Part shown: in pieces, positions 7,737-16,545 of the stretch | How the letters are laid out: every line of letters begins with the position of its first letter | How positions within the stretch are numbered: position 1 is the stretch's first letter | Origin: Faecalibacterium sp. | Lineage (GTDB): Bacteria > Bacillota > Clostridia > Oscillospirales > Ruminococcaceae | NCBI GenBank assembly: GCA_020025825.1 | Contig: JAHHRL010000007.1 | Location: 1 to 64,000, forward strand | Direction of reading: 5' to 3' | DNA: 64,000 bases | Position numbers and translations under genes: made by a program | Notes under the pieces: model-generated | Databases searched by the model: none | Told to the model about the DNA's origin: nothing | The model's input: only the letters and a program-made list of their open reading frames with translations

Positions 7737-9044
7737 ATGAAGCGTTTTTTGCTTTGGCTGGCGGGTGTCATGCTGGGCGTTGTGTTGTTTTTAGGGGCTG
7801 TTGTGGGGTACAGCTGGTTTTCTGTCAGCACACAGGATTTGCCCAAGGACGAAGGCGTGCTGTTTGCAGATATGGCTTTGGAGCGCAACGGTTATTGCTG
7901 GCAGGTGCCTTTGGTGGGTGCAATGGCAGACAAGGTGCTGTATCAAAGCAGCGACCTTACGGTACAAAAGCTGGGCGAAATTACAGACGCATGGCCTGCA
8001 TTTGCCGTCCCGGAATGGGTTGACCAAAGTCAGGTAACGCTGAAAATCCAAAATACCGATAGCGGCGAAACTGTATTTGCCGGGTCGCTGCAAGAGTATG
8101 CGGACTTTCGATATATGCAAAACGGAAATTATGAGGTGGAAATGAAGCTGTGGCGCCTGCCCAAAGGCATGGACCAAACCATGCTGGCAGAACCCACTGA
8201 TAAAATCGTAAAGAATCCCGGTTTGGAGCAGCCTGCCCGTCCGGCGGGCTGGTATGGGTATCGCTTCAGCTTTACCCTTGCTGCAACACCGCAGGTGCGC
8301 CTTTCGGCTGAAAAAATCCGGCAGGGCGATGCCGTTGCGGTATTTGTAAACGGTCTGCTGGGAGATACGCCGCCTGTATTAAAAAGCGAACTGGGCTCTG
8401 TCCAGTTTCAGCAGGCAGGGTCCGGCTGGGTTGGCTATCTGGGCGCTGCCTATAATGCCGAAGCGCAAAAGCACACCATTGAAGTTTCTTTGGGAGAGCA
8501 GGTAACACAGGTGGAAATTTCGGTGCGGGAGCGTAACTTCGGCAAGGCACCCGCTGTTGCAGAGCCCGAGCCGCCCGAAGGTGCAGGGCAGGAGTTCCGT
8601 GATGTGATTTGGCCGCTGTATAAAGCACCTACAGGCCCCCGTCAGTGGGAGGTTGCATGGGACTGCCCCGTAAAGTACAATAAAATCCTGATGGGATACG
8701 GCATGGTACAACTGCGTGAGGATGGCAGCAACGGCGGTAAATCCAATTCGACCCTGTTTGAAACGACACCGGGAACGCAGGTTATTACCCCCACAGCAGG
8801 TACAGTTATCTACGCAGGCGAGTTGAAGCTTACGGGCAATACCGTTGTAATTGACCACGGCTGCGGGGTGCGTACCTTCCTGTATGGTTTGGATACGGTT
8901 TATGTATCCAAAGGGGATACGCTGGTTTTGAACAGCGCTGTAGGTGAAGCCGGTGAAACGCTCACGTTTGATGTAAAAATCGGAAATAAGAGCATTGACC
9001 CGTGGGAATTGTTTGATGCCCATGGTGGATTGTTCGCGAAGTAA
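7737..9044 (+). CDS. Membrane-anchored LytM/M23-like protein lacking catalytic residues
   Basis: A 435-residue protein with an N-terminal membrane anchor (about 4-25), a long extracellular part and a C-terminal M23-like fold (about 330-425). The fold is recognisable from TPTAGTVIYAGELKLTGNTVVIDHG followed by LYGLDTVYVSKGDTL, which parallels the LytM pattern. The zinc ligands are absent: there is no HxxxD before it and the HxH near the end is replaced by TLTFDVKIG. Known relatives of this kind (SpoIIQ, EnvC) act as structural or activator proteins; that role here is inferred. The ATG at 7737 is chosen over TTG at 7731 because AAGGAGGA ends 6 bases before it. Confidence 0.7.
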   Translation: MKRFLLWLAGVMLGVVLFLGAVVGYSWFSVSTQDLPKDEGVLFADMALERNGYCWQVPLVGAMADKVLYQSSDLTVQKLGEITDAWPAFAVPEWVDQSQVTLKIQNTDSGETVFAGSLQEYADFRYMQNGNYEVEMKLWRLPKGMDQTMLAEPTDKIVKNPGLEQPARPAGWYGYRFSFTLAATPQVRLSAEKIRQGDAVAVFVNGLLGDTPPVLKSELGSVQFQQAGSGWVGYLGAAYNAEAQKHTIEVSLGEQVTQVEISVRERNFGKAPAVAEPEPPEGAGQEFRDVIWPLYKAPTGPRQWEVAWDCPVKYNKILMGYGMVQLREDGSNGGKSNSTLFETTPGTQVITPTAGTVIYAGELKLTGNTVVIDHGCGVRTFLYGLDTVYVSKGDTLVLNSAVGEAGETLTFDVKIGNKSIDPWELFDAHGGLFAK

Positions 9045-9060
9045 TATATACATAAATACA

Positions 9061-9107
9061 GCAAAACGCCACGAGAAAATCATTGCAGATTTCTCGTGGC
9101 GTTTTGC
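9061..9107. terminator. Bidirectional terminator between convergent genes
   Basis: A perfect 18-bp stem (9061-9078 with 9090-9107) and an 11-base loop, with A-run on the left and T-run on the right, serve both the gene ending at 9044 and the leftward gene ending at 9144. Confidence 0.88.
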
Positions 9108-9143
9108 AGTTGCAATATGGTGTGCGGTTAAAAGCAAATAAGT

Positions 9144-9590
9144 TTAGCCAAGGGTGTTGCCGGTATCATCCTGCCAGCCGGGCCAATCTTCTGCCCACTG
9201 CCCAATAAATACAGGAATATCGGAGAAGCGGGTCATAGATGCTACAACGCCATCTTGGGAAATGTAATAAAGCCCGTCTCCCTCTAAAATAACTTGCTCT
9301 CGACTGCCGGATTTAGATACTAAGTCGTACTGGGGGCGGTTGTATTCGGCGTAGGAGCCCTCGTCCAAAAGACCATCGGTTTGGGTATATTTGCAGTAGT
9401 GGCCTTTGCTGTCAAAAACAAGGTAGGTTCCATTAGGCAAGGCGGCATTCGTACAGTAGGAACCGGGCAGCTGCAAGGGGGGCACATGACTGGCCTTTTC
9501 AAACTGATAGAGATTCACGAATAAGGAGGCAAGCAAGGCGACGATTAAAATCCAAAAAAGAGGTGCGGAAAGAGAGATTTTCTTTTTCAA
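9144..9590 (-). CDS. Hypothetical membrane-anchored extracytoplasmic protein
   Basis: A 148-residue protein of unknown family. It has a basic start (MKKK), one membrane helix (about 10-28) and a predicted outside domain with many aromatic and glycine residues in short strand-like segments (GSYCTNAALPNGTYLVF, HYCKYTQTDG, GDGLYYISQDG), suggesting a small beta-rich domain with two cysteines that could pair. It starts with TTG at 9588-9590; GAAAGGAC lies 8-9 bases upstream. The gene follows the AAA+ protein on the same strand with a 61-base gap and is probably in its operon. Confidence 0.7.
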   Translation of the reverse strand: MKKKISLSAPLFWILIVALLASLFVNLYQFEKASHVPPLQLPGSYCTNAALPNGTYLVFDSKGHYCKYTQTDGLLDEGSYAEYNRPQYDLVSKSGSREQVILEGDGLYYISQDGVVASMTRFSDIPVFIGQWAEDWPGWQDDTGNTLG

Positions 9591-9651
9591 TGGTATCGTC
9601 CTTTCTGTGAAATGGTGTTAAGAGAAGCTTTGCCGCTGATAGGCAGCAGGG

Positions 9652-11718
9652 TTATTCCTCGCAGGAATTTTCTTTTGCTGCGAAAGCGTCGGCTTCTTCA
9701 CCAAGAGAGAAATCGGCACGAAGCAAGGTCTCCAAAGGAGCGTCGGGGTTTGCAGCCAACCGGCGGCTTTGGTTTAGAATGGCCTTTTCCAAAGTGTTGC
9801 GGGCCAGACGGCCATTGCCGGCAGTATCGGCATTTGTTGCCTGCTGTACGGTATAATAAGCCAGCAAAGCGGGTTCGGCGGCGGCATCAATCGCATAGCC
9901 TTTGGATTTTGCCTGTAGTTTGGTAATGGCAAGCAGTTCCTCGCCGGTATAATCCGGGAACTCCAGCTGATTGGGGAAGCGGCTTGCCAAGCCGCTGTTT
10001 GCGGTCAGGAACTCCTCCATCTCCTTAGTATAGCCTGCCAGAATCACAACCAAATCGTTGCGATGGTCCTCCATGCCTTTTACCAAGGTGTCGATTGCTT
10101 CCAGCCCGAAGCTGTCTTGCTCGCCACGGTATAAGCTGTAGGCTTCGTCGATAAAAAGTACACCACCCAATGCGCTTTGGATGACACTGTTTGTCAAAGG
10201 TGCGGTATGGCCGCTGTAGCGACCGACTAAGTCCGCACGGCTGACCTCTACCAGCTGTCCGCCGGACAAAGCGCCGATAGCTTTTAGGTAGCGTGCCAGC
10301 AAACGGGCAATAGTGGTTTTGCCGGTACCCGGGTTGCCTGCAAAAATCATATGCATGGTAATATCGCTGGTTTTCAGCCCGGCGGCAGCACGGCGCTGCT
10401 GTACCCGAACATTGTCCGCAAGGTCCATCACATACTGCTTCAGCTCAGTCAGACCCACAATGTTATCCATTTCCTGCTGTACGGCTTCCAGTGCGCCGGT
10501 ATATACACTGGGCAATAGCGCCAGCAGCGGCTGGGCAAGCTCGTTATTGACTGAGAAATACGGGGTGTCTGCCTGAATGGTCAAGTCCACCTGTCCCTGC
10601 AAAGAGGCATCCTGACTGAGACAGTATTCGCTCAGCGCACGGAAAAATTTATCGCAGGCTAATTGCAGGGCGCCTGCGCCTTGTGCCTTGTTGTGCTGCG
10701 CGGCAACCCAGTCCCGTACGTCAGCCCCTGCACGGAGTTTTAGGTTTAGGCGTGTGTGCACACGCTGTGCCAGTGCGTTTAAGCACTGGGCGGCCAGCTT
10801 TTGCAGGCTTTCAGTGCTGTAGGACCCGGTTTGACATACATCGCCCACTGCGGAAACCATCCCAGCACCGAATTTATCTGCCAGCTTGTCACGGCCATGT
10901 TCGGAGAAGAAAATCATATACTTGCCATGAGGGGTTAAGCTGCCGACAGTACCCGGCGCAAGTGCTGTACCGGCATCTACAAGGATACCTTCCTTTACCA
11001 GATAGCGGCTGTTCAGGGGGGCATTTCCACGGATAGCCAGGTCGGATAAAATATTCAAAAATCCGGGATGGCACTGCTCATAATTTTCAAACAGCAGCAT
11101 TTCGCCCGGAGCCTGCAAAGCGGCATACAAATCCTGCAGGAATAGTTTTTCCTCGCCGGGACCATCATACAGGGAGAGGTCCATGCAGGCAGGGGACTCG
11201 CTGCGCAAAAGCCCACGCACGGCCATTTCTTTGGCAGCACAGCGCAAAGCATAATGGCGGCCGGTGCCCTCGCTGCCGCAAATCAAAATCACATTTTTGG
11301 CATTTTCGCCCTCTGTACCCAGCACAAAGGGACGGCGCAAAGCACGCACAAGGCTATCCACAAAGGGGTCTTGCCCTAAAACTTTTTGTTTTACCACATC
11401 GGCAAGACCTAAAAAGCTGCCCCGATGTTCTACCGGAACCTCGCTGGTGCCTTGTGCCAGCAAGCCATCGGCTTCCATATCTTTCAGCATTTGGCGGCTT
11501 TCCGCCAAAGCACGTGCGGCAGCAGCGTCGCTGTCCTTTAAGGCTTGGGTTTGCGCCTTGATTTGCCTATCCAAATCCTTTTGCTGCTGTTGCAGGGTGC
11601 GGGTTAATTCATCCAGCGGGTTCAAAGTGCTTTTGGCACCACTTTGGCCGAAGTTGGGTTTGCCGCCTTTCCCAAAGGCGTTATTCATAATGTTTTCCCA
11701 GTCATTGCTGTATCCCAT
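9652..11718 (-). CDS. Two-module AAA+ protein: degenerate Clp-like module plus CbxX/SpoVK module
   Basis: A 688-residue protein. Residues about 25-80 form a Gln/Lys/Ala-rich coiled coil. The first module (about 95-390) resembles a Clp ATPase domain, but its Walker A reads GSEGTGRH instead of GxxxxGK[ST] and its Walker B region reads LLFENYEQCHP, so it should not hydrolyse ATP. The second module (about 425-688) is a complete CbxX/CfxQ/SpoVK domain: GNPGTGKTT, VLFIDEAYSL, a sensor in VVILAGY and an arginine-finger region SRFPNQLEFPDY. CbxX proteins remodel protein complexes (Rubisco activation in autotrophs; SpoVK is needed for late sporulation). GGAGG lies 8 bases before the ATG. The substrate is unknown. 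Confidence 0.82.
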   Translation of the reverse strand: MGYSNDWENIMNNAFGKGGKPNFGQSGAKSTLNPLDELTRTLQQQQKDLDRQIKAQTQALKDSDAAAARALAESRQMLKDMEADGLLAQGTSEVPVEHRGSFLGLADVVKQKVLGQDPFVDSLVRALRRPFVLGTEGENAKNVILICGSEGTGRHYALRCAAKEMAVRGLLRSESPACMDLSLYDGPGEEKLFLQDLYAALQAPGEMLLFENYEQCHPGFLNILSDLAIRGNAPLNSRYLVKEGILVDAGTALAPGTVGSLTPHGKYMIFFSEHGRDKLADKFGAGMVSAVGDVCQTGSYSTESLQKLAAQCLNALAQRVHTRLNLKLRAGADVRDWVAAQHNKAQGAGALQLACDKFFRALSEYCLSQDASLQGQVDLTIQADTPYFSVNNELAQPLLALLPSVYTGALEAVQQEMDNIVGLTELKQYVMDLADNVRVQQRRAAAGLKTSDITMHMIFAGNPGTGKTTIARLLARYLKAIGALSGGQLVEVSRADLVGRYSGHTAPLTNSVIQSALGGVLFIDEAYSLYRGEQDSFGLEAIDTLVKGMEDHRNDLVVILAGYTKEMEEFLTANSGLASRFPNQLEFPDYTGEELLAITKLQAKSKGYAIDAAAEPALLAYYTVQQATNADTAGNGRLARNTLEKAILNQSRRLAANPDAPLETLLRADFSLGEEADAFAAKENSCEE

Positions 11719-11939
11719 GGCAGATGCCTCCGTCCTTATGAAAAATAGGCAGTAATATTAACCACATTGTAGCACAAACCAACCCTGCGGAAAAGTAGCA
11801 TTCACAGCAAAAGCTGCCGCAGGGGTTTGCTTGCCAAAACAGCTGAAACGGGATATTATAATATAGATATGGATTTATCGCTGCAGGTTAAAAAGCCTAT
11901 CCTTTTTAGCTGATTTTACCTAAAGGAGTACAAAAAACT

Positions 11940-13892
11940 ATGAGCAAAGCTTCTCCACTGAGCTGGAAAGAATTATACGACAGCCAGCACTTTGCGGATG
12001 CATATACCTATGATGGGCCGCTCGGCCCGGAGTATACCCCTGAAGGTACTACGCTGCGTGTGTGGGCGCCCACGGCGCAGCAGGTCAAGGTTTTGTTTTA
12101 TCGCAACGGGCACAGCGCTTTAAGCGAGGAAACCCTGCCTATGGTAAAAGGCGAAAAAGGTGTATGGATTTGTGAGCTAAAGGGCGACCAAAGCGGGCGG
12201 TACTACACGTTTGCGGTAACCGTAGACGGCTGCACAAGAGAAACCATTGACCCGTACGCACGTACAGCAGGCATCAACGGGCAGCGCGGTATGATTCTAA
12301 ACCCGGAGGCTGCCGCACCGGAAGGCTGGACGCAGGACAGGCGGCCGCATATTCCTGCCGGCAATCGTGTTGTGTGGGAAGTAAGCGTGCGGGACTTCAC
12401 CTCAGACCCGGCCAGCGGTGTGCCGCTGCCCCGGCGGGGCAAGTATTTGGGCTTTGTAGAGCCGAATACTACCTTGAATCAAGATGGTGTGCACCCTACA
12501 GGGTTAGCCTATTTAAAAAAGCTGGGCATTACGTATGTACAGCTGATGCCCATTTACGATTTTGGCAGCGTTGACGAAGAACGCTCCTCTCCCAGCCGAT
12601 ATAACTGGGGATACGACCCATTTAACTATAATGTGCCCGAAGGCAGCTATGCAACCGACCCTTACCGTGGCGAGGTGCGTGTGAAGGAACTGAAAAAGAT
12701 GATTCAGGAACTGCACAAAGCGGGAATCGGTGTGATTATGGATGTGGTGTACAACCATATGTATCAGTGGGAAAATCCGCTGAACAACACAGTGCCTTAT
12801 TATTTCTTCCGCCAGAACCCGGATGGTACTCCCTCCAACGGCAGCGGCTGCGGTAACGAAACCGCTACCGAGCGTGCAATGTGCCGCAAGTATATTGTGG
12901 ACTCGCTGGTGTACTGGGCAAGCGAATACCATCTGGACGGTTTCCGCTTTGACCTGATGGGTTTGATTGACGTGGATACCATGAATGCAGTACGTGCAGC
13001 ACTGGATGCACTGCCTGACGGTGAAAGCATCCTCATGTACGGCGAGCCATGGCAGGGCGGCCCCAGCGCAATGCGAGCCATGGCAAGCGACAAGGGAAAT
13101 GTATACCTGCTGGATGACCGCATTGGGGTGTTTTCCGACGGGACACGAGATGCCATTAAGGGCAGCTGCTTTGATGCGAGAGAGCCAGGCTATGTAAATG
13201 GCCGTTGGGACAGTCGTTTTGGCATTGGTGCGAGCGTTGCGGCATGGTGCCGCAGCAATACATTCTGCCCCAAAACACCGGGGCAGGTGGTAAGCTATGT
13301 TTCCGCACACGATAACTATACGCTGTGGGACAAACTGCTGCGTGTGGAATATGCAGAGCCGGACTATCAGCACAGAGATGAAAAAATTCTGGCGCAAAAT
13401 CGGATGAGCGCAGGGATTTACCTTACCTGCCTTGGCATCCCGTTTATGCTGGCCGGTGAGGAGTTTGCACGCACAAAATGGGGCGAGCATAACAGCTATA
13501 ACAGCGATTTGGCTATCAATCGGCTGGAATGGGCACGTACAGAAACCTTTGGCGATTTGGTGGCGTATTACCGTGGACTGCTGGCGCTGCGTGCAAAGTT
13601 CCCTCGTTTAAGTGCATGGGATGCCGAAACACCGCACGCTATCACATTTTTGAAAGTTGCAGAGCCTATGGTGGCATGGACACTGCCTGCGGCAGAAGGC
13701 GACAACACCCCTTGGCGAGAGATTGCGGTTTACTATAATCCGCTGCAAAAACATTGCACGGTTTCCCTGCCGGAGGGCAAGTGGAAGCTGCTGTGCGACG
13801 GGGAAGATTCTACGCTGTGGCAGCGCCCCGGTGAGAGCTATGAGGGCGAAACAACGGTTAAGCCGGTAAGCGTTACCATTTTTGGTGCCTAA
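11940..13892 (+). CDS. pulA: Type I pullulanase (alpha-1,6-glucan debranching enzyme)
   Basis: Cleaves alpha-1,6 branch points of pullulan, glycogen and limit dextrins. The 650-residue protein has no signal peptide, so it is probably cytoplasmic and works on imported or stored glucans. Seen: an N-terminal CBM48-like domain (LRVWAPTAQQVKVLFY), the pullulanase signature YNWGYDPFNYNVPEG, then GH13 regions: DVVYNHMY, the nucleophile Asp in GFRFDLMG, the acid/base Glu in MYGEPWQGG, and SAHDNYTLWDK. AAAGGAG lies 11 bases before the ATG. The gene is monocistronic, closed by a strong terminator. Confidence 0.93.
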   Translation: MSKASPLSWKELYDSQHFADAYTYDGPLGPEYTPEGTTLRVWAPTAQQVKVLFYRNGHSALSEETLPMVKGEKGVWICELKGDQSGRYYTFAVTVDGCTRETIDPYARTAGINGQRGMILNPEAAAPEGWTQDRRPHIPAGNRVVWEVSVRDFTSDPASGVPLPRRGKYLGFVEPNTTLNQDGVHPTGLAYLKKLGITYVQLMPIYDFGSVDEERSSPSRYNWGYDPFNYNVPEGSYATDPYRGEVRVKELKKMIQELHKAGIGVIMDVVYNHMYQWENPLNNTVPYYFFRQNPDGTPSNGSGCGNETATERAMCRKYIVDSLVYWASEYHLDGFRFDLMGLIDVDTMNAVRAALDALPDGESILMYGEPWQGGPSAMRAMASDKGNVYLLDDRIGVFSDGTRDAIKGSCFDAREPGYVNGRWDSRFGIGASVAAWCRSNTFCPKTPGQVVSYVSAHDNYTLWDKLLRVEYAEPDYQHRDEKILAQNRMSAGIYLTCLGIPFMLAGEEFARTKWGEHNSYNSDLAINRLEWARTETFGDLVAYYRGLLALRAKFPRLSAWDAETPHAITFLKVAEPMVAWTLPAAEGDNTPWREIAVYYNPLQKHCTVSLPEGKWKLLCDGEDSTLWQRPGESYEGETTVKPVSVTIFGA

Positions 13893-13900
13893 AAATAATA

Positions 13901-13933
13901 AAAAAAGGATGGCAGTAATGCCATCCTTTTTTT
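13901..13933. terminator. Bidirectional terminator between pulA and the Cys-Ala-tail gene
   Basis: A 14-bp perfect stem (13901-13914 with 13919-13932) and a GTAA tetraloop, flanked by A- and T-runs. It serves pulA from the left and the leftward gene ending at 13952. Confidence 0.9.
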
Positions 13934-13951
13934 ATAAGCAAACGCAGATAC

Positions 13952-15037
13952 TTACTGCTTTTTATCGGAAAGGGATAAATCCTCCGGCATATGGATTGCA
14001 CCGTACAGATTTTTAGCGCTGCAGCCCGCACGGCCGCCGCCGGCACAGGCGCAGGCACACGCACAGGCGCAGGCACAGGAGGAGCGGGTACGGCCGGCAC
14101 CGCCGCCAAAGGAGGAACCGCCGCCGCTGCCTCGGTACGAGCTGCGTGGGGGCTTTTTTACACCCTTCGAGCCGGGTACAGGGCGCCCGCCCTTGCCTTT
14201 GGGATAATACAGGCCATCCACAAATACATAAGTGGTGCGGGAATCTGTACCAAATCCGCCGTGCCAAATGGCCCTATGCAGGTGCACGAAAAAGAAAAAG
14301 AGCAGAATGACGATTACAGTGAGCAGCAAAGCGTCTTCTACCGAGTCATCATCAGCAAGATTTTCCTCATAAAAATCAGCAGAGCCATCGTCCGTCAGGG
14401 CGGTTGGCCAGGTGGGATATTCCAGAGTGAGGTCCAGTTTTTCACTGTGGGACAGTTGGCTGGCGGTCAAAGTTACAACATCGGCTGCTTCTGTCATGGC
14501 AGCATTGGAGTTGCTGTATACCAGCGAAGGGGAAATCCCGGCAGGGTGGTACCAGCGCAGAACCATTTCGGAAATATCGGCATGGTCAAACCAGCCCGGC
14601 GTGTAGGAAAAATGAACGGTGCCGTCGGGGCCCAGTGTATATAAGTAAGGCTGCTCCCAACGGAAAGAAATCGGAACAACATCGCCCTCGTAATAGCTGC
14701 GGTCCAAGTCGATGTGCATATAGCTGCCGTCTACATATATATTTTGTACGGCACTGCTCAATGCTTCGGGATTTTTTGCCAGATGGTTAGGAATACCGAT
14801 TTGCACCCACTCCAGCGGGCCTTCGCTTTCGCTGTCCAAAACTTCCCATGCAATGTCTACCGTAATAGTGAGGGTGCCGTTTTCGTTAGGGGTAACGTCA
14901 ACTACATACCGATTGATACGGTCCAAGTCGCCGCTGTCTGCATATGCGGGCATTGCCATACCCATGCACAGGACGCAGCAAGTAATACAGGCAAGCAAAA
15001 CAAGGTGCATACGATGAAACAAATGTGATTTCGTCAT
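13952..15037 (-). CDS. Secreted/membrane protein with cytoplasmic Cys-Ala repeat tail
   Basis: A 361-residue protein: signal peptide (about 10-33), an extracytoplasmic beta-rich domain (about 35-235), one strong membrane helix (LLLTVIVILLFFFFVHL), then a C-terminal tail with a Gly/Ser-rich stretch (SYRGSGGGSSFGGGAG), six consecutive Cys-Ala dipeptides, GGGRAGCS with a seventh cysteine, and a short end. With a cleaved signal peptide and one helix, the cysteine tail faces the cytoplasm. The layout resembles DUF2207-type proteins with low-complexity C-termini, but the family is not certain. The ATG follows the radical SAM stop after one base, with its ribosome site (AAAGGAGC) inside that gene's end, so translation is coupled. 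The tail is a plausible substrate of the upstream radical SAM enzyme; that is inference. Confidence 0.8.
   Translation of the reverse strand: MTKSHLFHRMHLVLLACITCCVLCMGMAMPAYADSGDLDRINRYVVDVTPNENGTLTITVDIAWEVLDSESEGPLEWVQIGIPNHLAKNPEALSSAVQNIYVDGSYMHIDLDRSYYEGDVVPISFRWEQPYLYTLGPDGTVHFSYTPGWFDHADISEMVLRWYHPAGISPSLVYSNSNAAMTEAADVVTLTASQLSHSEKLDLTLEYPTWPTALTDDGSADFYEENLADDDSVEDALLLTVIVILLFFFFVHLHRAIWHGGFGTDSRTTYVFVDGLYYPKGKGGRPVPGSKGVKKPPRSSYRGSGGGSSFGGGAGRTRSSCACACACACACAGGGRAGCSAKNLYGAIHMPEDLSLSDKKQ
14042..14077 (-). repeat. Six tandem Cys-Ala codon pairs
   Basis: Six 6-base units encode Cys-Ala six times. The units are not identical: Cys is TGT or TGC and Ala GCC or GCG, in a mixed order. 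This argues that the repeat has been kept at the protein level and is not a fresh slippage product. Confidence 0.85.
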
Positions 15038-15038
15038 A

Positions 15039-16430
15039 TTAAAGCTCCTTTCCTGTATTTCCGGTTTGCAGCTGACAAAGCTGCTCCATTTTAGCGCTTA
15101 CTGCACGAATTTTGCGGCATTCGGGATGGTTCCAAATGGTATCCCAAGCATCGGTGCAAAGGTTGCCCAAAGTGACACCGCCCAGCCAGCTTTGGCAGGG
15201 CACAACAGTACCGTCAGGGCTTACAGCCATATTGGACAGGCAGGCTCCGCAGCTGGGAACCAGGCTGAACCCCAGCTGACGCAGGGTGTCCTCCGGCAGC
15301 CAGCCGGGGCTGGTAAAGTCCACTTCCATGGATAGGCTGTGGGCGGTATCCATCGCTTCCTGCAGGCAAGCGGTCAGCTCATCGGGGGTAAGGCGAGTGG
15401 ATTTGCTTTCGCCGGTTTCGGCACCGCCGGCGGGAATTAGGCCGCTGCAAGTTGCGTACGAAACACCAAGGCTGTTTGCAAAGCGCAGGGTTTCGGCATA
15501 GTTGCGGTTCAAACTGCACAGGGGCGTGTTTATCGAAACATTCAGTCCGGCGGCAACCGCATTGCGAATGCCTTGTACCGTGTCGGCAAAGCCGGGTGCG
15601 CCCACGAGGGTGTTGTGGATGGCCTCGTCCGCAGAGTATAAGGTGATTTGGACACTGTCCAAGCTGGCATTATACAACCCCTGACACAGCTCCGGTGTAA
15701 GCAAACGGCCGTTTGTGTTCAGGCGTGTTACAAACCACTGGGCACACTCTACCAGATACACTAAGTCCGAGCGCATGGTAGGCTCACCGCCGGTAAAGGT
15801 GACCTGCGGAATATTTGCTGCACGCAGGGTATCCAAAATGCTGCGCCACTGGTTTGTGTCCAGCTCATGCGTTTCACCCATAGGCTGCCCGGCGGCATAG
15901 CAGTGCAGACATTTTTGGTTGCAGTGCCAAGCACCGTTTTGCGTCATGGCGGAAACCATTAAGTCCATGCGGTGGGGGGCAGTCATATGTTCGGCATATT
16001 CGCCAAGGCTGAGGGAGCCAACCGGCACGTCCGGCTCACGACCTTGTGCAATAGCAAGTAAAGCGTCCAGCATACGCTCTAAATCATTGCGAATCAGCTT
16101 TGCGGAAACCAAAGGATATGTACGGCGGGTTGCTTTTATAGCAGCGTCAGCAGCTTCCTTCCATTTTTCGGGGGGAATTTCCCGCCCGGCCAGCAGCTGC
16201 ACAGCATCCATAAAGTTTGCCAAAAGAATCGCCCAGCTGATATTCAGGGGAATCAGCTGGCTGCCGTTCAGCAGCAGCAAAAAGGGCTGCCGTTTAGCGG
16301 ATGGCTTCGGCGGGATGAGGTGCATACGGACGACACCGGGCCCTTTAGGGTCCAGTGTAATGTGGCGGACTACGCTTAGATGCTGGCGGCAATAGCGCCG
16401 CTCGCTCCAAGAAAGGTTTGCATGAAACAT
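15039..16430 (-). CDS. Radical SAM enzyme with RRE-like N-terminus and shortened SPASM region
   Basis: A 463-residue protein. Residues about 1-130 contain a region (LLLNGSQLIPLNISWAILL, then a helical part ending in DLERMLDALLAIAQG) that looks like a PqqD-type RiPP recognition element; this is inferred from pattern only. The radical SAM core follows with CNQKCLHC (C170, C174, C177), TFTGGEPT (212-218) and a TIM-barrel-like stretch. The C-terminal region has C394, C397, C412 (SPDGTVVPC), C425, C438 and C452, like a SPASM or Twitch auxiliary-cluster domain but lacking the usual last CxxC...C group. The ATG at 16428-16430 has GGAGG six bases upstream. It is the first gene of a two-gene unit with the Cys-Ala-tail protein. 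Confidence 0.85.
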   Translation of the reverse strand: MFHANLSWSERRYCRQHLSVVRHITLDPKGPGVVRMHLIPPKPSAKRQPFLLLLNGSQLIPLNISWAILLANFMDAVQLLAGREIPPEKWKEAADAAIKATRRTYPLVSAKLIRNDLERMLDALLAIAQGREPDVPVGSLSLGEYAEHMTAPHRMDLMVSAMTQNGAWHCNQKCLHCYAAGQPMGETHELDTNQWRSILDTLRAANIPQVTFTGGEPTMRSDLVYLVECAQWFVTRLNTNGRLLTPELCQGLYNASLDSVQITLYSADEAIHNTLVGAPGFADTVQGIRNAVAAGLNVSINTPLCSLNRNYAETLRFANSLGVSYATCSGLIPAGGAETGESKSTRLTPDELTACLQEAMDTAHSLSMEVDFTSPGWLPEDTLRQLGFSLVPSCGACLSNMAVSPDGTVVPCQSWLGGVTLGNLCTDAWDTIWNHPECRKIRAVSAKMEQLCQLQTGNTGKEL

Positions 16431-16461
16431 AAGCAACCTCCGTTTACAAAAAAAGTGTAAA

Positions 16462-16491
16462 GAAAAGCCTCGCCGATGGGCGAGGCTTTTC
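16462..16491 (-). terminator. Terminator of prfC
   Basis: A perfect 13-bp stem (16462-16474 with 16479-16491) with a GATG loop. Read leftwards it ends in TTTTC then a T-rich tract, 55 bases after the prfC stop. Confidence 0.8.
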
Positions 16492-16545
16492 CAATCGTCC
16501 TATATTAAATACGAGACAGCACAACAAATCATTGCAAGAATGGCA

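Noticed and set aside
14042..14077. Short tandem DNA repeat as possible CRISPR or VNTR
   Set aside because: Units are 6 bases with no spacers and encode the Cys-Ala tail in frame; not a CRISPR.
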